This document shows positions 47,318-58,327 of a stretch of 64,000 nt of DNA, one piece after another. The position numbers and the translations under genes are program-made. How positions within the stretch are numbered: position 1 is the first letter of the stretch; each line of letters begins with the position of its first letter. Location of the stretch: NCBI RefSeq assembly GCF_001642475.1, contig NW_019173998.1, positions 62,001 to 126,000 of the forward strand, read 5' to 3'. The notes under the pieces are model-generated. The model searched no databases. It was not told the origin of the DNA and was given only the letters and a program-made list of their open reading frames with translations. This DNA comes from Fonsecaea monophora (lineage: Eukaryota > Ascomycota > Eurotiomycetes > Chaetothyriales > Herpotrichiellaceae).

Positions 47318-49192
47318 ATGGTTCACCCAGCCACAGCTCCCAAAGGTGCCCCTCAAGCCTTCGACTTCATCGTCGTCGGTGGTGGCACTGCTGGCTGTGT
47401 TGTTGCTGGTCGTCTGGCTGAGAATCCCAAGGTCTCAATACTCGTTATTGAAGCTGGTATCAAGTACGTCGATGGCCCCATCAACCCCGTGGCTTCAACC
47501 TTTGTTGCTGACCCGAAGTAGTAACACTAGCGAAATCCCCGAGATCTCTACCCCAGCCCGTGCCTTTGAGCTGCGCGGCAGTCAATATGACTGGGGTTAC
47601 AAAACCACCATGATCAACCGACCAGACTACACCCGAGTTGAGAAGCCCAACACTCGTGGTAAGATGCTCGGTGGCAGCAGTGGTGGCAACTACTATACAT
47701 GGGTTCGTGGCAGCGCAGCCACCTTCGATGACTGGGCCGAGTATGGCACAGACGAGTGGAACTGGGAGAACACCAAAGCATACTTCAACAAGTCGACGAC
47801 ATACCACGACGACGACAACCTCTACCCCACCGATCTTGCAAAGATTGGCAATTTGGGTGGGCCCCTTCACATCTCGCATTCCGACTTGATTCCGGAGCTC
47901 AAGCCTTTCCGGGATGCTCTTGAGACGGCATGGGTCAGCAAGGGCCAGGAGCTTACCTCCGACGTCTACAGCGGCACCCAAAAGGGTCTGTTCAAGTGCG
48001 TCAACTCCATCTACAAGGGTGTCCGATCTACCGCCGCAGTCTTCCTCGAGGGCAAGCCAAACGTGACGCTCATGTCCTCGACCATCTCCAAGAAGCTTGT
48101 CTTTGAAGGCAACAAGGCTGTTGGTGTAACCGTCATCGGCCCTGACGGTCAAGACTACACCTTCCGTGCCAAGTACGAGGTCATTGTCTCACAAGGAGTG
48201 TTTGAATCACCCAAGCTCCTCATGCTTTCGGGCATCGGCCCCAAGGAACACCTCGAGTCCAAGGGTATCAAGACCCTCGTCGACTCGCAGCACGTGGGCC
48301 AGAATCTCCTGGACCACCCCATCCTGTCCCACGTCTTCAAGATCAAGGACGGCTACGGCTTGGACAGCCATCTCCTGCGTGCCGGTCCTCAGAAGGACGG
48401 TGCCGTCGCCGCCTACCGCAAGGACCGTACCGGCCCGTACAGCAGCGGTCTGCTTGAACTGGTTGCCTTTCCCCGTGCGGACGAATGGTTCGAGACATCC
48501 AAAGAGTACCGGGAGTACAAGGCCAAGAACGGCGGAGTTGACCCCTTTGGGCCTGGCGGACAGCCACACTTTGAGGTTGACTTTGTGGCAAGTATCCTTC
48601 CCCAAAGGCTCTCTTCCAGCATATCGCTAACATAATGCCTGCGTAGCCCATGTTCTGTGACGCCTTCCAATGGCATTTCCCGACCCCTCCACAGGGTGAC
48701 TACCTGACTGTGATTGTGGACTTGATGCGCCCTCTGTCGCGCAACGGCGAGGTCAAGCTCAACTCGACCGACCCGAAGGAGCAGCCATACGTCAACATCA
48801 ACTTCTTTTCGCACGACCTGGACCTGATCGCGCTGCGCGAGGGTGTGCGCATGATCGACGACATCGTCATGAACGGCGAGGGCATGAAGGACATTATCGA
48901 GGGCGACTACCCCTGGCCCATGCCGCGCAACTCGGACGAGGCCATGATCCGTCAGATCTTGGAGCGTTCGCAGACGGGCTTCCACCCGTGTGGTACCGCG
49001 CGCTTGAGCAAAGACATCCAGCAGGGTGTGGTCAACCCCAAGCTGCAGGTCCACGGCACCTCGGGCCTGCGCGTCATCGACGCCTCGGTCTTCCCCGTCA
49101 TTCCTGACTGCCGCATCCAGAACGACGTTTACATGGTGGCTGAGAAGGGAGCTGACATGATCAAGGCGGAGTACCCGAGCCTCTACAAATGA
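47318..49192 (+). CDS. GMC-family FAD oxidoreductase (alcohol oxidase/choline-dehydrogenase type)
   Basis: Exons 47318-47463, 47522-48587, 48647-49192 give 585 residues. GMC flavoenzymes oxidise primary or secondary alcohols to carbonyls. Motifs: the FAD dinucleotide fold DFIVVGGGTAGCVVAGRL (about 15-32), the first GMC signature around GKMLGGSSGGNYYTWVRG, the second around GVFESPKLLMLSGIGP, the active-site HPCGTARL and, near the end, PDCRIQNDVYMVAEKGADMI, where an Asn takes the place of the second catalytic His, as in many family members. No signal peptide, so intracellular. The second intron (48588-48646) uses a GC donor: GTG|GCAAGT with branch point GCTAACA and acceptor GTAG; a GT alternative inside would put a stop in frame. 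It faces regulator 1 divergently and the SDR gene convergently. Substrate not readable. Confidence 0.93.
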
Positions 49193-50036
49193 TGTGAGTG
49201 CAGCACATGGGGCACCACTTTGAGGGCGGGGTGGGCAGTAGTTAGCACGAGATATTGGGAAAGTTATAGTAATGAATGCCCTTGGGTAGTTGTTTATGGT
49301 CTTGAGAGATGGAGGGGTGACACCCAACAAATATAGTAAAAAATGAAATGAAATGTCGTCCATGTCCAACCTATCAGGAGGCAGTGGTTTAAGCTGAGAC
49401 CCTGTTCCCCAGTGCCCCCTCGCTCTTCTATAAGTCTAAGCCCATAGCTCGCTGCGAGCTTCCTCAAAGACAGCAGAATGAGCGAATACTTGACCGACTG
49501 ACAGACGCTACAGCGATAGAGAAGGTAGCGGGGATGGAGTGAGCGGCGAGATGCCACAAGCAGCTAGGTTGGCTTGTTAGCTAAATCGTCCTCGCTTGCT
49601 TACCATATTATTTTTGTACGGTAAAAAGACCCGCCCTCAAAGCGACCTGTTGAGTGAGCGCGAAAACTACTCAAGATGGCTAGAAAGCCCGTGAAGACCT
49701 TGGAGGAGCTATCGAGAGTGGAGAGAATAGCATAGCGTGACTCTGTCACAAGCTGACCAATCATATGTCTGAATCCACCCAGCCACCAGCCAATCAAGTA
49801 TATTGCCCTTTTTGGAAACTCTTGGCCCGTATATACACACTGTCTCCGCTTCGTCCAACAGGATTATATCCAAGTATATACCCCCGAGTCATACTCATCC
49901 CTTGCTATTTCTATGCAGCAAAGGGAGAGAGGCCACTTGAGTTGGACACATGACGGAGCAACACCGGCACTCAGCCTTGCCAGCCGGGCATGCCTCTGAG
50001 GACCCTTTGTCGTCCTCGCTTTCCCAGGAGCGATGG
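49193..50036. other. Intergenic between convergent GMC and SDR genes
   Basis: About 840 bp between stop codons; nothing recognised beyond presumed 3' UTRs. Confidence 0.6.
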
Positions 50037-50927
50037 TCACGAATATCCACCGTCAACATTGATGACCTACACAGATAGCGAATGTAAGTGCCCCATCTAC
50101 TCTGACACACCTGCCACTGGAGACTTACCGCGCCTGTTATGTAGCTGGCTTCCTGACTCAGGAGGAAGACAATCAGCCTTGCGACTTCGTCTGGCTCGCC
50201 GATCCGCTTCAACGCCGTCCTGACGCCCATTGCATCGTATAGTTCCTGGTCGGTACCTATGGCCTGCGTCAAAGGCGTTCGGATCATGCCCCTGTCCACA
50301 CGTCAGTATCTTCTTTTCCCACCACACTTTCGTTGGTATTGAGGAAGGGCCCACTCACGGAGCGACCGCATTCACGCGAATGCCTCGAGCCCCGGCTTCC
50401 TGCGCGGCGATCCTACTCAGGCTGAGCACGCCGGCCTTGCTGACGCAGTACGGCCCCAGGAACGGCCAGGCCTGTTGACCCGCGATGCTGCCGGCGTTGA
50501 CTATGGAGCTCCCGTCCTCGAGGACCTTGAGCTCGACACGCAGACAGTTTTTGACCCCGTTGAGGTTCACGCCGAGGAGGGTGTCCCAGTCCTCGTCGGG
50601 CACGACGTCCAACGCGTGCCCCTTGCCCTTGAGGCCCTGGCTCCCCACGATCCCGGCCATGTTGGCCGCCCCGTGCAGGGCGCCGAAGTGCTCTCGCGCC
50701 GCGGTGATGGCGCTCTCCACCCCCGCGGCGTCCCGCACGTCGACCGACAGGGCGAGTCCGCGGACGCCCAGCGCCTCGACTTCGGCCAGCGTGTCGTCGG
50801 GTTTGCGCAGGTCGAGCAGCGCCAGGTTTGCGCCTTGTCTTGCGAGTAGATTGGCCGTCTTGCGGCCCATGCCTGACGCGGCGCCCGTGATCAGGAACGT
50901 CTTGTCTTTTAGATCACTGTACGACAT
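50037..50927 (-). CDS. Short-chain dehydrogenase/reductase
   Basis: Three exons on the minus strand, 50927-50359, 50291-50129, 50066-50037, giving 253 residues, a classical SDR length. The last exon is only 30 nt and supplies VINVDGGYS, the usual SDR ending, so without it the gene would look truncated. Motifs: cofactor-binding TGAASGMG (about 14-21), LLDLRKPDD at the end of strand 2 (the Asp favours NAD(H)), NMAG in place of the usual NNAG, catalytic Ser in NAGSIAGQ, and YCVSK with the Tyr and Lys. These enzymes interconvert secondary alcohols and ketones. It lies between the GMC gene and regulator 2. Confidence 0.93.
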
Positions 50928-51663
50928 TTTTTTGGGTGTTTTCTTTCTGTACCAGGCTTTTGCTAGGTAAACGTGCTGATTGTTTTTTTTTTTCTTCTAA
51001 ACTGTGTGTATGTGGGTATGTGGTTTTGTCTGTGTGTATGTGTTCCTGGTAAAACAAAACCTCCCCTTTCACACTACTACTCGCTACGAAGAAAAAAAGT
51101 TCGCACAGACTTATTGGGGTTGTTTCGTTTTCCGGAGATTCAACCCCAGACAACCATCGAATCTCCTCGGATCTCGCTCCCCAGATCTCCGAAATGGAAC
51201 ACGCCAAACACAAAACATGGATTCCTCGGAGATGGATTGCTTTCAAGTTAGGTTCTTCTCCCCCAAGTTCGAGCGAGCGGAGCATTCAGTCACTCACTCA
51301 CTCACTCCAGCCCTCACTCCCCCAGATCTAGACCCGTGGGCTGTGGGGTTGTACAAAGTTGTCCAAGTCCGGTGTAACTCCGGCTCTGGCGAGAACTAGG
51401 TACATAAGTAAAGTTACACGGGCTAAAACTTGAGAGATTGCAGTGCAGGGAATATTATATGTATCATGGTCCTGATTCGCACCATGAATATCAATTATTA
51501 CGGAAGTCATGATGGCACGGGATCACAAGTCCAGATGGGAGCAGTGACTTGCTGACGAGTCCAATATTTCCGTACTCAAAGGCACACACTCGTACCCTCA
51601 AGAGTTGTCTAGGATAGAGCTTCAATGGAACAAATAGTAGCAAAAGATGCAGAAGGATCTCAT
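50928..51663. other. Intergenic: SDR promoter and 3' flank of regulator 2
   Basis: About 740 bp with a CTCA/CACT tetranucleotide run (51289-51307) and a GT/T-rich leader before the SDR start. No gene seen. Confidence 0.6.
51289..51307. repeat. CACT tetranucleotide repeat
   Basis: Four and a half copies of the CACT unit in the SDR upstream region. Confidence 0.75.
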
Positions 51664-54421
51664 CTAATGTAACCGTTGAAGATCACCGCCGAGGCGCTTC
51701 CTCCCCAGATCGCCAAAGATTTGATCCTGCCAATCCCGGCGTAGCGACAGAATGATCTCCAGCGCCCGCGTGCTCATGTTGAAGTGGGACATTTCGCCCA
51801 AAGCCTGGAAGCAGATCGACAATTGTTTGTGCGCCTGGACACCCTTGGAGCTGGAGAAGACGCAGCAGTTGTGCACGTGAATGAGGGCGGCTGTGAGGAT
51901 GATGGCGACAATCTGGGCGTGCACGCGTCGTAGGTTCCACTGCTGCCGGTAGATGACGACCAGGCGACAGATGGCGTTGGCAGAGGCGTCGCAGATGCTT
52001 CCGCTGTCGTCGTCGGCTTGGTCTGCTTGGAGGGTGTTCGTTCCAGGCGCGTCCGGCGCAGATATGAATGGCCTCTGTAAGAAAATGACGGCTTCGAGAA
52101 ATTGCAGACTTGTCCCCGGAGATTAGCAGCTATCGTGTGACGATTGAGAGACCCTCCAAACATACTGTAACATGATCACTGCCGGAGCTATCGGCGTGTT
52201 GGCGTCGTCTGTGTCGTCGTCAGAATCCAAAAAAGGTACCTGCATCGCGGCAGGTAGAGAATTCCGCCAATGTCGCAAGTCTCGCATCATGTTTCTGGCA
52301 AAAGCCTTTGCTTCAGTCATGGCAACTTGTGGCCCAGTATAGCTAAGTCAACCAATCATCAGCACGCGTCAACTCTGACAAAAAGGAGCAGATTGTCAAC
52401 CAACAGGAACCTGGATATCTTGCGGATTTTGGTGGTCAACTGAGCCATGTAAACATGGGTCTGGCCGATGACGGTCACATCAAGGCCGGCTGGGACTTGT
52501 GCCGAGTCACCCTCATCCACATACGGTCGCCATGTGTCTAAGCTGAGTAGTTTAGGGAACGGTATTCTCTGTTCGTCGTATCGGATCGACGAGGGTCTAC
52601 CACTGTAGGCGCTCCACAGGCTGGAGAAATTGGTTCATGTTAGCTCACACATCTTCGCGCAGAATTCAAGACGAGTACAATCGGAGTCCTGGAAGCAATA
52701 ATACTCACATGTCCAATCCTTGCGTAGCCCAGAAGACTGTTCGACGTAAATTTGTTATGTCTGGAGTGTCATGGCCTGAGATGCGCGCTTGATCGAGCTC
52801 CAGATGTAGTCCCAGATCCGAGAGTAGTTGCACCGCCATTCCTAAACCTCCATGTAAGACGCTAGTACCGAAAGTTGACGATTCAATTTATATACCTGTG
52901 TAGAGCCATCCTGCGCATCGAGTCAGTGCCTGTAAACAGTTCACCATAACCAGGAGGAAATGCTCACCTCTGGAATCCCTTGCATACGCCGCTTCGTGGG
53001 CTGACAAGGTTACTAGTGCTTGAATTGTTGCCACGTTCGGGCTGTCCATCTCGATGTCCAGGAGCACCTTCGAACGGTGGGCGAAGAATTCCGCTGGGTC
53101 GTCTTTGATCGCTGGGTGTTTCCGAGTTGCATATGCGGCACCAATTCCAAGTCTGGCTCACATGTTAGTGGAAGACTGAGACAACGCCATAAATAGCACG
53201 AATGGGCTTACATTGCGTTCTCCAGCGTCGGAGAAAAGTAAATGGTGGTGTTGCCAGCGCGGTATAATTGGCGATAGTGGTAATAAGCAGCCTCATCCAC
53301 GACACCGAGAAACGGGTTGTGCCAGGCGAAAAATAAGGTGGTGAGATGGTCTTCGTACCGAGGGTCCGAAGACCAGTGTAGACCAGCACGTTCAAGGGCA
53401 TCCTGACCATGAGTGCGAATTGTCCGTATAGAGGGCTGAAAGCAATGCTGGAGGCCGTTTCGGAAGAGATGCAGATTACTCGTAGCACCATAGTATCTCA
53501 AATGGCCGTCCTCAGCGATGCGCAAACAACCTAGCCGACTGGCCAGTTGCTCTGTGGGCTCGTCCCGAACTTGGCAGCTGTCTGCTTCACTCGCAGTCGT
53601 TTGGCGAGCATTGGGTCGGTCATGGTCTTTCAATACAGAGAATGCTTCAGGGTCATTACTGAACAATGGGTCGATGTCCTGTGCTGGACTGACAGTCGTG
53701 TAGTCGGGATTTTCCTGCCTGAATTCGCTGCGGTTGTCTTTTGACAGATCGGCGCTGGGAATGAGTGAAAGTTGGGCCGTATCGATCGTGTGTAAATCCA
53801 GCAAATCGAGCTCGTCACTCGCTTCTTCGAAGCCTTCCTGTCCAGCGATTTCGATCCAATAGTCAACCCCGGCGTCTGCAAATTGCGACCTCGTGCGTTG
53901 TTCGTCGTGCGCCGGAGGGTTGAAAGGGTTGAATGTTTGCTCTCCTACAGGTGATGGCGTCGAGTAGGAGACACTTCCTAACTTTAAAGGCGCTGAACTC
54001 GTTGTCGGCCACTTATATGTTCCCGAGGCTTTGGAGCCGTGCGGCGACATGATGGAAGAGTTGCCCGTGGAGAGGTTGTCTTCGCGGTTGGCTCCGTTGT
54101 TCTTGAGATTCTTGCTGATGCCGGAAGCAGGTCTGGCGGCGCAACTGTTATTCTCTTTGCTTTCACGACCAGGACCTGTTGCAATGGACAGACTCACTTT
54201 CGGCCATCTTGGCCAAGTAGACAATCGACATCACGGTAGACGCAGTTGGAACACCGGGGTTTCCTGTTGTCGCACTGTGGCAGTCAGAGTCACACTCCCA
54301 TCCATGCTCGACGCCATTCAAGTTGTAGGAGAAGACTGACTCTGATTTTGGCTCTCCTGCATGTCATGCATGCGTTGGATGAGTATCGCCGCTTCGCTTG
54401 CACTTCACCCTCTGGCGGCAT
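51664..54421 (-). CDS. Zn2Cys6 transcription factor, fungal-specific (regulator 2)
   Basis: Nine exons on the minus strand: 54421-54341, 54274-54198, 54144-53212, 53152-52968, 52910-52896, 52841-52709, 52620-52411, 52342-52166, 52108-51664 (751 residues). The zinc cluster is split by intron 1: exon 1 ends CMTCRRAKIR, exon 2 begins CDNRKPRCSNCVYRDVDC, together C-x2-C-x6-C-x6-C-x2-C-x6-C (residues 18-45). The fungal transcription-factor domain runs from about residue 300 (FFAWHNPFLGVVDEAAYY) through RTVFWATQGLDM and the MLHLQFLEAVIFLQRPF segment. Exon 5 is a 15-nt microexon coding WLYT plus split glycines. All junctions keep the frame. The donor of intron 1 (GTCAGT) and of intron 7 (GTTCCT) are weak. 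Regulator 2 is divergent from regulator 3 over 0.7 kb. Confidence 0.88.
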
Positions 54422-55139
54422 ATTTCCCTACTTGTCTCGGTTTCTTCGTTTCTAGCAGTGTGGGTGCGCCTGTGGTTGAGTTCAGTCGAACGAGGCGGGA
54501 GAGGCTCTTGAATGCATGGGAGGTCAAGACGCCCCCGTTCTGGGGACCAAGCACCCCAGGAACCCTCCATTCGGGGCCACTGAAGGGTCCCTCGGCAAAG
54601 ACTAACCTAGTGCCTACAAGTACTTTGCCTCCTGTACTTGGTAAGTAAAACTGGTGAATTCCGTTGTCTTCTCCGGTATCCGACTTTGGTATCTTGGCGT
54701 CTTGGCGCACAATTCATGCGCTCTCAGTCACGTGCTAGACTGCGGTCAGATAAATCTCCCTCATTGTTACACAATACCATACCACTCCATTACACACGCA
54801 CCATCCTAAGCGTCTGTTCCACAACGACCTGCAAGGGACAGCTGCACCCCCCCGTTCCCCCAAATTGTCGACACCGCTGTGGGGGAAACGGAGACCCTAA
54901 GCACAAGTCCCCAGGCACACCATCGCCTCTGAATCAAAGCTATTATTATTGCGGGGAGAGACTCGCTGGGCAATGGAGGCAATGGTCGCCGCCGCCCCCC
55001 TCTCAGGGTCCCAACCTGTTAGCCGACGATGCCTCCACACCACCTGTGACTATTCCCAGGCTGACTGATAGCCATATTTGCCCTGGTTCGACCTTTTTCT
55101 ATCCAAAACAATTTTCCTGTTGGGTCACCAGCGCGTAAT
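54422..55139. promoter_or_regulatory. Divergent promoter between two Zn2Cys6 regulator genes
   Basis: About 720 bp shared by regulator 2 (minus) and regulator 3 (plus). Contains the inverted repeat at 54852-54891. No gene seen. Confidence 0.65.
54852..54891. repeat. Inverted repeat with CGG ends (candidate zinc-cluster operator)
   Basis: Left arm CCGTTCCCCCA (54852-54862) and right arm TGGGGGAAACGG (54880-54891) are inverted copies differing by one inserted base, separated by 17 bp that contain GTCGAC. CCG/CGG ends in inverted orientation are the classic layout of Zn2Cys6 dimer sites, though this spacing is long. It sits midway between two regulator genes. Confidence 0.5.
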
Positions 55140-57716
55140 ATGCACCACAACCATCACATCATGGAGATACGAGAGAGCTCTGAAGGCCCTCTTTCGGCGA
55201 CGACCGTGATCAAACGAAAGCGCCGTGCCATCCGGGCTTGCAGATCTTGCCGTGAAAGAAAAGTCCGGTGCGACCAGCAGCATCAAGGCATACCATGTAC
55301 AAACTGCAAGCTCGACTCGAAACCTTGCGTTGTGCTTGATCGCAAGGTCGCCACGCAGCCCATCATCCCCTCGTCTCGGTGTGGAGTGCAGCGCAAAGCT
55401 AGCCGTCCGATGCTTTGTATGTTTTGATCCTTGATCGTTGAGGATATTCCTCTCTAGAAACTAACAACGAGGCAAATGCGCAGCTGGAGATGGTCCAACT
55501 TATTCTTATGAATCGCCGAGACAACTCGACAGTAACGACGGAACGATGCCTTCCTCCCGACAGCCAGTCTCGGATTCTTGCAATGCATCCGCGACGACGG
55601 GAAGCAAGCCATTCATGCTGGATCCCACAATTCTAGAGACACACGAGTTCAACTGCAGTCCCATACACGCAAACGATGCACCAGCAACGACCAAACGGCA
55701 GGTTGGTGGCGTACCATCGTTCATTGCAGCCTTACCGAGCCATCTTGAACCAGCCACCGTTGAATTTCTTGCCAACAAGGGTGTTTTTGAAGTTCCATCG
55801 AGGGCAGTTGTGAGACAGTGTTTCTCGGTATATTGGGACAACATCCACCCAATTTTCCCCGTCCTGCATCCAGGGCGTATGGCGTTAGCATCATCTCCCG
55901 CTGCCGTCCCGACTCACAAGCAGAACCCCCGTCCTGGCTTGTTGGAGGTATATGCTACCATCATGGCTGTTTGTCCCGTAAGTTACCACTTCGAAAGATT
56001 ACAAGAATGTAATGAGTTCAGCTGCTGACATCGCATAAGTTTGCGCCCGTGTCTCTTCTGCAGAAGCTTGGACACAATAACGTCCAAGATGCCCAGCAGC
56101 TTTACTATGAGCGCGTCAGGCATCTCCTACATTGCGATGTCGAATCTGATCCCATCAGCCGTTTACAGGCCCTCTTACTTATGACGCAAAGCACCGAGGT
56201 AAGAGACGGTGCAAGAGATTGCTGCTTCTGGTCCGGGACTGCCCTAGCCTATGCCGAGTCCCTGGACCTCTTGAAAATGGTGCGTGCTACAACAGATGGT
56301 GAAGACAAGAGATTTTGGCACCAGTTATGGTGTTGCTGCCTCGTCAGCGAGACAATTTTCGCTTTCAGTCGGCGGCGGGCGCCAAAAATGCGAATGGATC
56401 TCGATTGGGAGCATGTTCTGCCATCGCCGTTCAACAACCAGAGATTACCAGTTGCAAGAGTGGAATCGTCCACATGCAATTCCGCCGATGCTACAGCCCA
56501 TCATTCCATGGAATCTTTTGAGAATCTCGTGCGCTTAATGGCTCATGTCCATTACATGCTCTCAATAAAGCACGCCGCTCCATACCCGTCAAGTCAGCAC
56601 GATACCGTCGCACAAGGGAGTGGGACGTGCCCTTCCATGGCCCTCACGAACCCGGAAGTGGCAAATTGTCGCATTCAATTGCAGAAGAACGCAACGATAT
56701 TATCTGAGAAGCTCAGACATTCACCAGATGAACATTCCACGTCGAATGCGGGACAACGTGCAACATCTGAGGGCCTTTTCTTGCAGATGATCATGGCAGC
56801 TGCAGATTGTGTGTTTTACTTTGACTCGAGTTGCACACTGCGGTGCCGTCATACAGCAAATGAGAGAGTGAATTGCAGGAAGCTTAGAAAAAAGGCAATT
56901 GAGGCTGCTCATCAAGTTTCTGAACTAGCCAAAGATGCGTTGGGCTCACAATGTCTGTCCTTTATGCCAGCTTGGAGGTGAGTTTGTGATCACGCTGAAT
57001 GCTGTTCTTCCGCTGATACATGAAGTCTCCATTTTCTCTTGCCTCCCGTGACAATCTTAATCCTTGACGCCAAATCGTCCAATGGAGAGGCACGCGACCT
57101 AGCGGTGCAAAGATTGATATCTTTGACGGGCCTTCTACGGACGCTCGGAAAGAGATTTACAGCCGTGCAGCGGGCTGTGACACTGCTAGAAGCTGCTAGC
57201 AAGAGTGCTGGCAACCCTCTACAAACACCTGGAATCCCTCCACGATATCGTATGTCACATCATATCTCTCGAAAAACCCGTAATATCAACTCTTTTGCTG
57301 ACCTTTTTTTTTCAGTCTTTCCCACTCACCTCGAGTCGCTTGGCTCAGGCATTGAAGACGCAAACCATACAGGTCCAGCCAAGGCGATAGGCGGTGAACA
57401 ATTCAGCCCCAACAATTTTGAATGGACTCGAGCCAGTGTTTCGACACAACCAGCAGTAACGGAAAGCCCAGTACGAAAGACCGCAGGCCAGGACATCGAA
57501 GGGCTCTCATCGGGGTATTTCTTCGAACTTGAGGAGCGCTATGACGAGAAACTCCACGCCGCCGCTGGTGACGCCGTATTTGGAAGTTGGTCGTCTTCTT
57601 CGTCGTCTGACCCTTACATTCAGCAGTGTCTCCAGCCGACCTTTAGAGAATTTACCGCACCTGACGACATCACATCACCTTGGCTAGGGGAATGGGAAGA
57701 CATTTTGCAGAGTTAG
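55140..57716 (+). CDS. Zn2Cys6 transcription factor, fungal-specific (regulator 3)
   Basis: Five exons, 55140-55416, 55484-55977, 56040-56977, 57026-57249, 57316-57716, give 777 residues. The N-terminus has a basic stretch (KRKRRAIRA) and a full zinc cluster: CRSCRERKVRCDQQHQG, IPCTNCKLDSKPC, with eight residues between the third and fourth Cys, as in several members. The regulatory domain starts near VRQCFSVYWDNIHPIFPVLHP (read in two parts) and includes ALLLMTQSTE and CCFWSGTALAYAESL. The last intron (57250-57315) is 66 nt with no stop in frame, but GTATGT, TGCTGAC and a T9 tract before CAG mark it clearly as an intron. A second ATG at residue 8 is a possible start. Co-oriented with the transporter 0.6 kb downstream. 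Confidence 0.9.
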
Positions 57717-58327
57717 AAGTATTATCCTTTTGCAGCGCAGCGCACGGTTCACATAAGTTGCAGTTGTATGTCTTTATACATCGAATGAGGGAACCCCTAC
57801 GGAAATATCCAAAGCGCGAGACAGGTCTAATCGCGCCCTTCAACATGCCTACGTTGTGTTTCTTAGGAAGCGCCGTCCTTTCCGAGTTGATGATCAGGTT
57901 TGTCGCTCGGGATTGTAACCTCTCGCGAGGCTGCTCGGTCCTTGGGAACTCGCGTACACGTTTCCCCAGACAGCATGGGTCTCTACTCCCGCATTATTCT
58001 ACAAAAGGGTCTTCTCTGGGGATACCCCAGATAGACCAGCCTCGATTGCCCTATCGGTGGACCTGAAAAACTGGGGCGCCATGAATTCCTCGGTCGGAGA
58101 TTGGTGAATTCGGAAATCTATTCTCCTCGGCATCTGGGGTATCGACCAGGTCCCCTGACCCAGAACATTGGGTATATACCTGGAGGGTACTCCAGCTCAT
58201 GGAACCATTGGCTATTGTGAACTCCTTGATGGAGACGCATTAGTTGGTGGTGCAGTATAAATTCCAAGACCCAAGTGCAACTTATCAACAGTTCCGAACC
58301 CTTCGACTTCATCATATTTTTGTAACA
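57717..58327. other. Intergenic: regulator 3 to transporter
   Basis: About 610 bp. It includes CGG-rich words next to GAATTC (GAATTCCTCGGTCGGAG near 58082, GAATTCGG near 58110) and a TATAAAT box at 58256. No gene seen. Confidence 0.55.
58256..58262 (+). promoter_or_regulatory. TATA box of the sugar-transporter gene
   Basis: TATAAAT, about 70 bp before the ATG at 58328. Confidence 0.5.

Noticed and set aside
48413..49369. Minus-strand frame of about 318 codons across the GMC gene
   Set aside because: Antisense to the conserved C-terminal half of the oxidoreductase; a common artefact of third-position GC bias.
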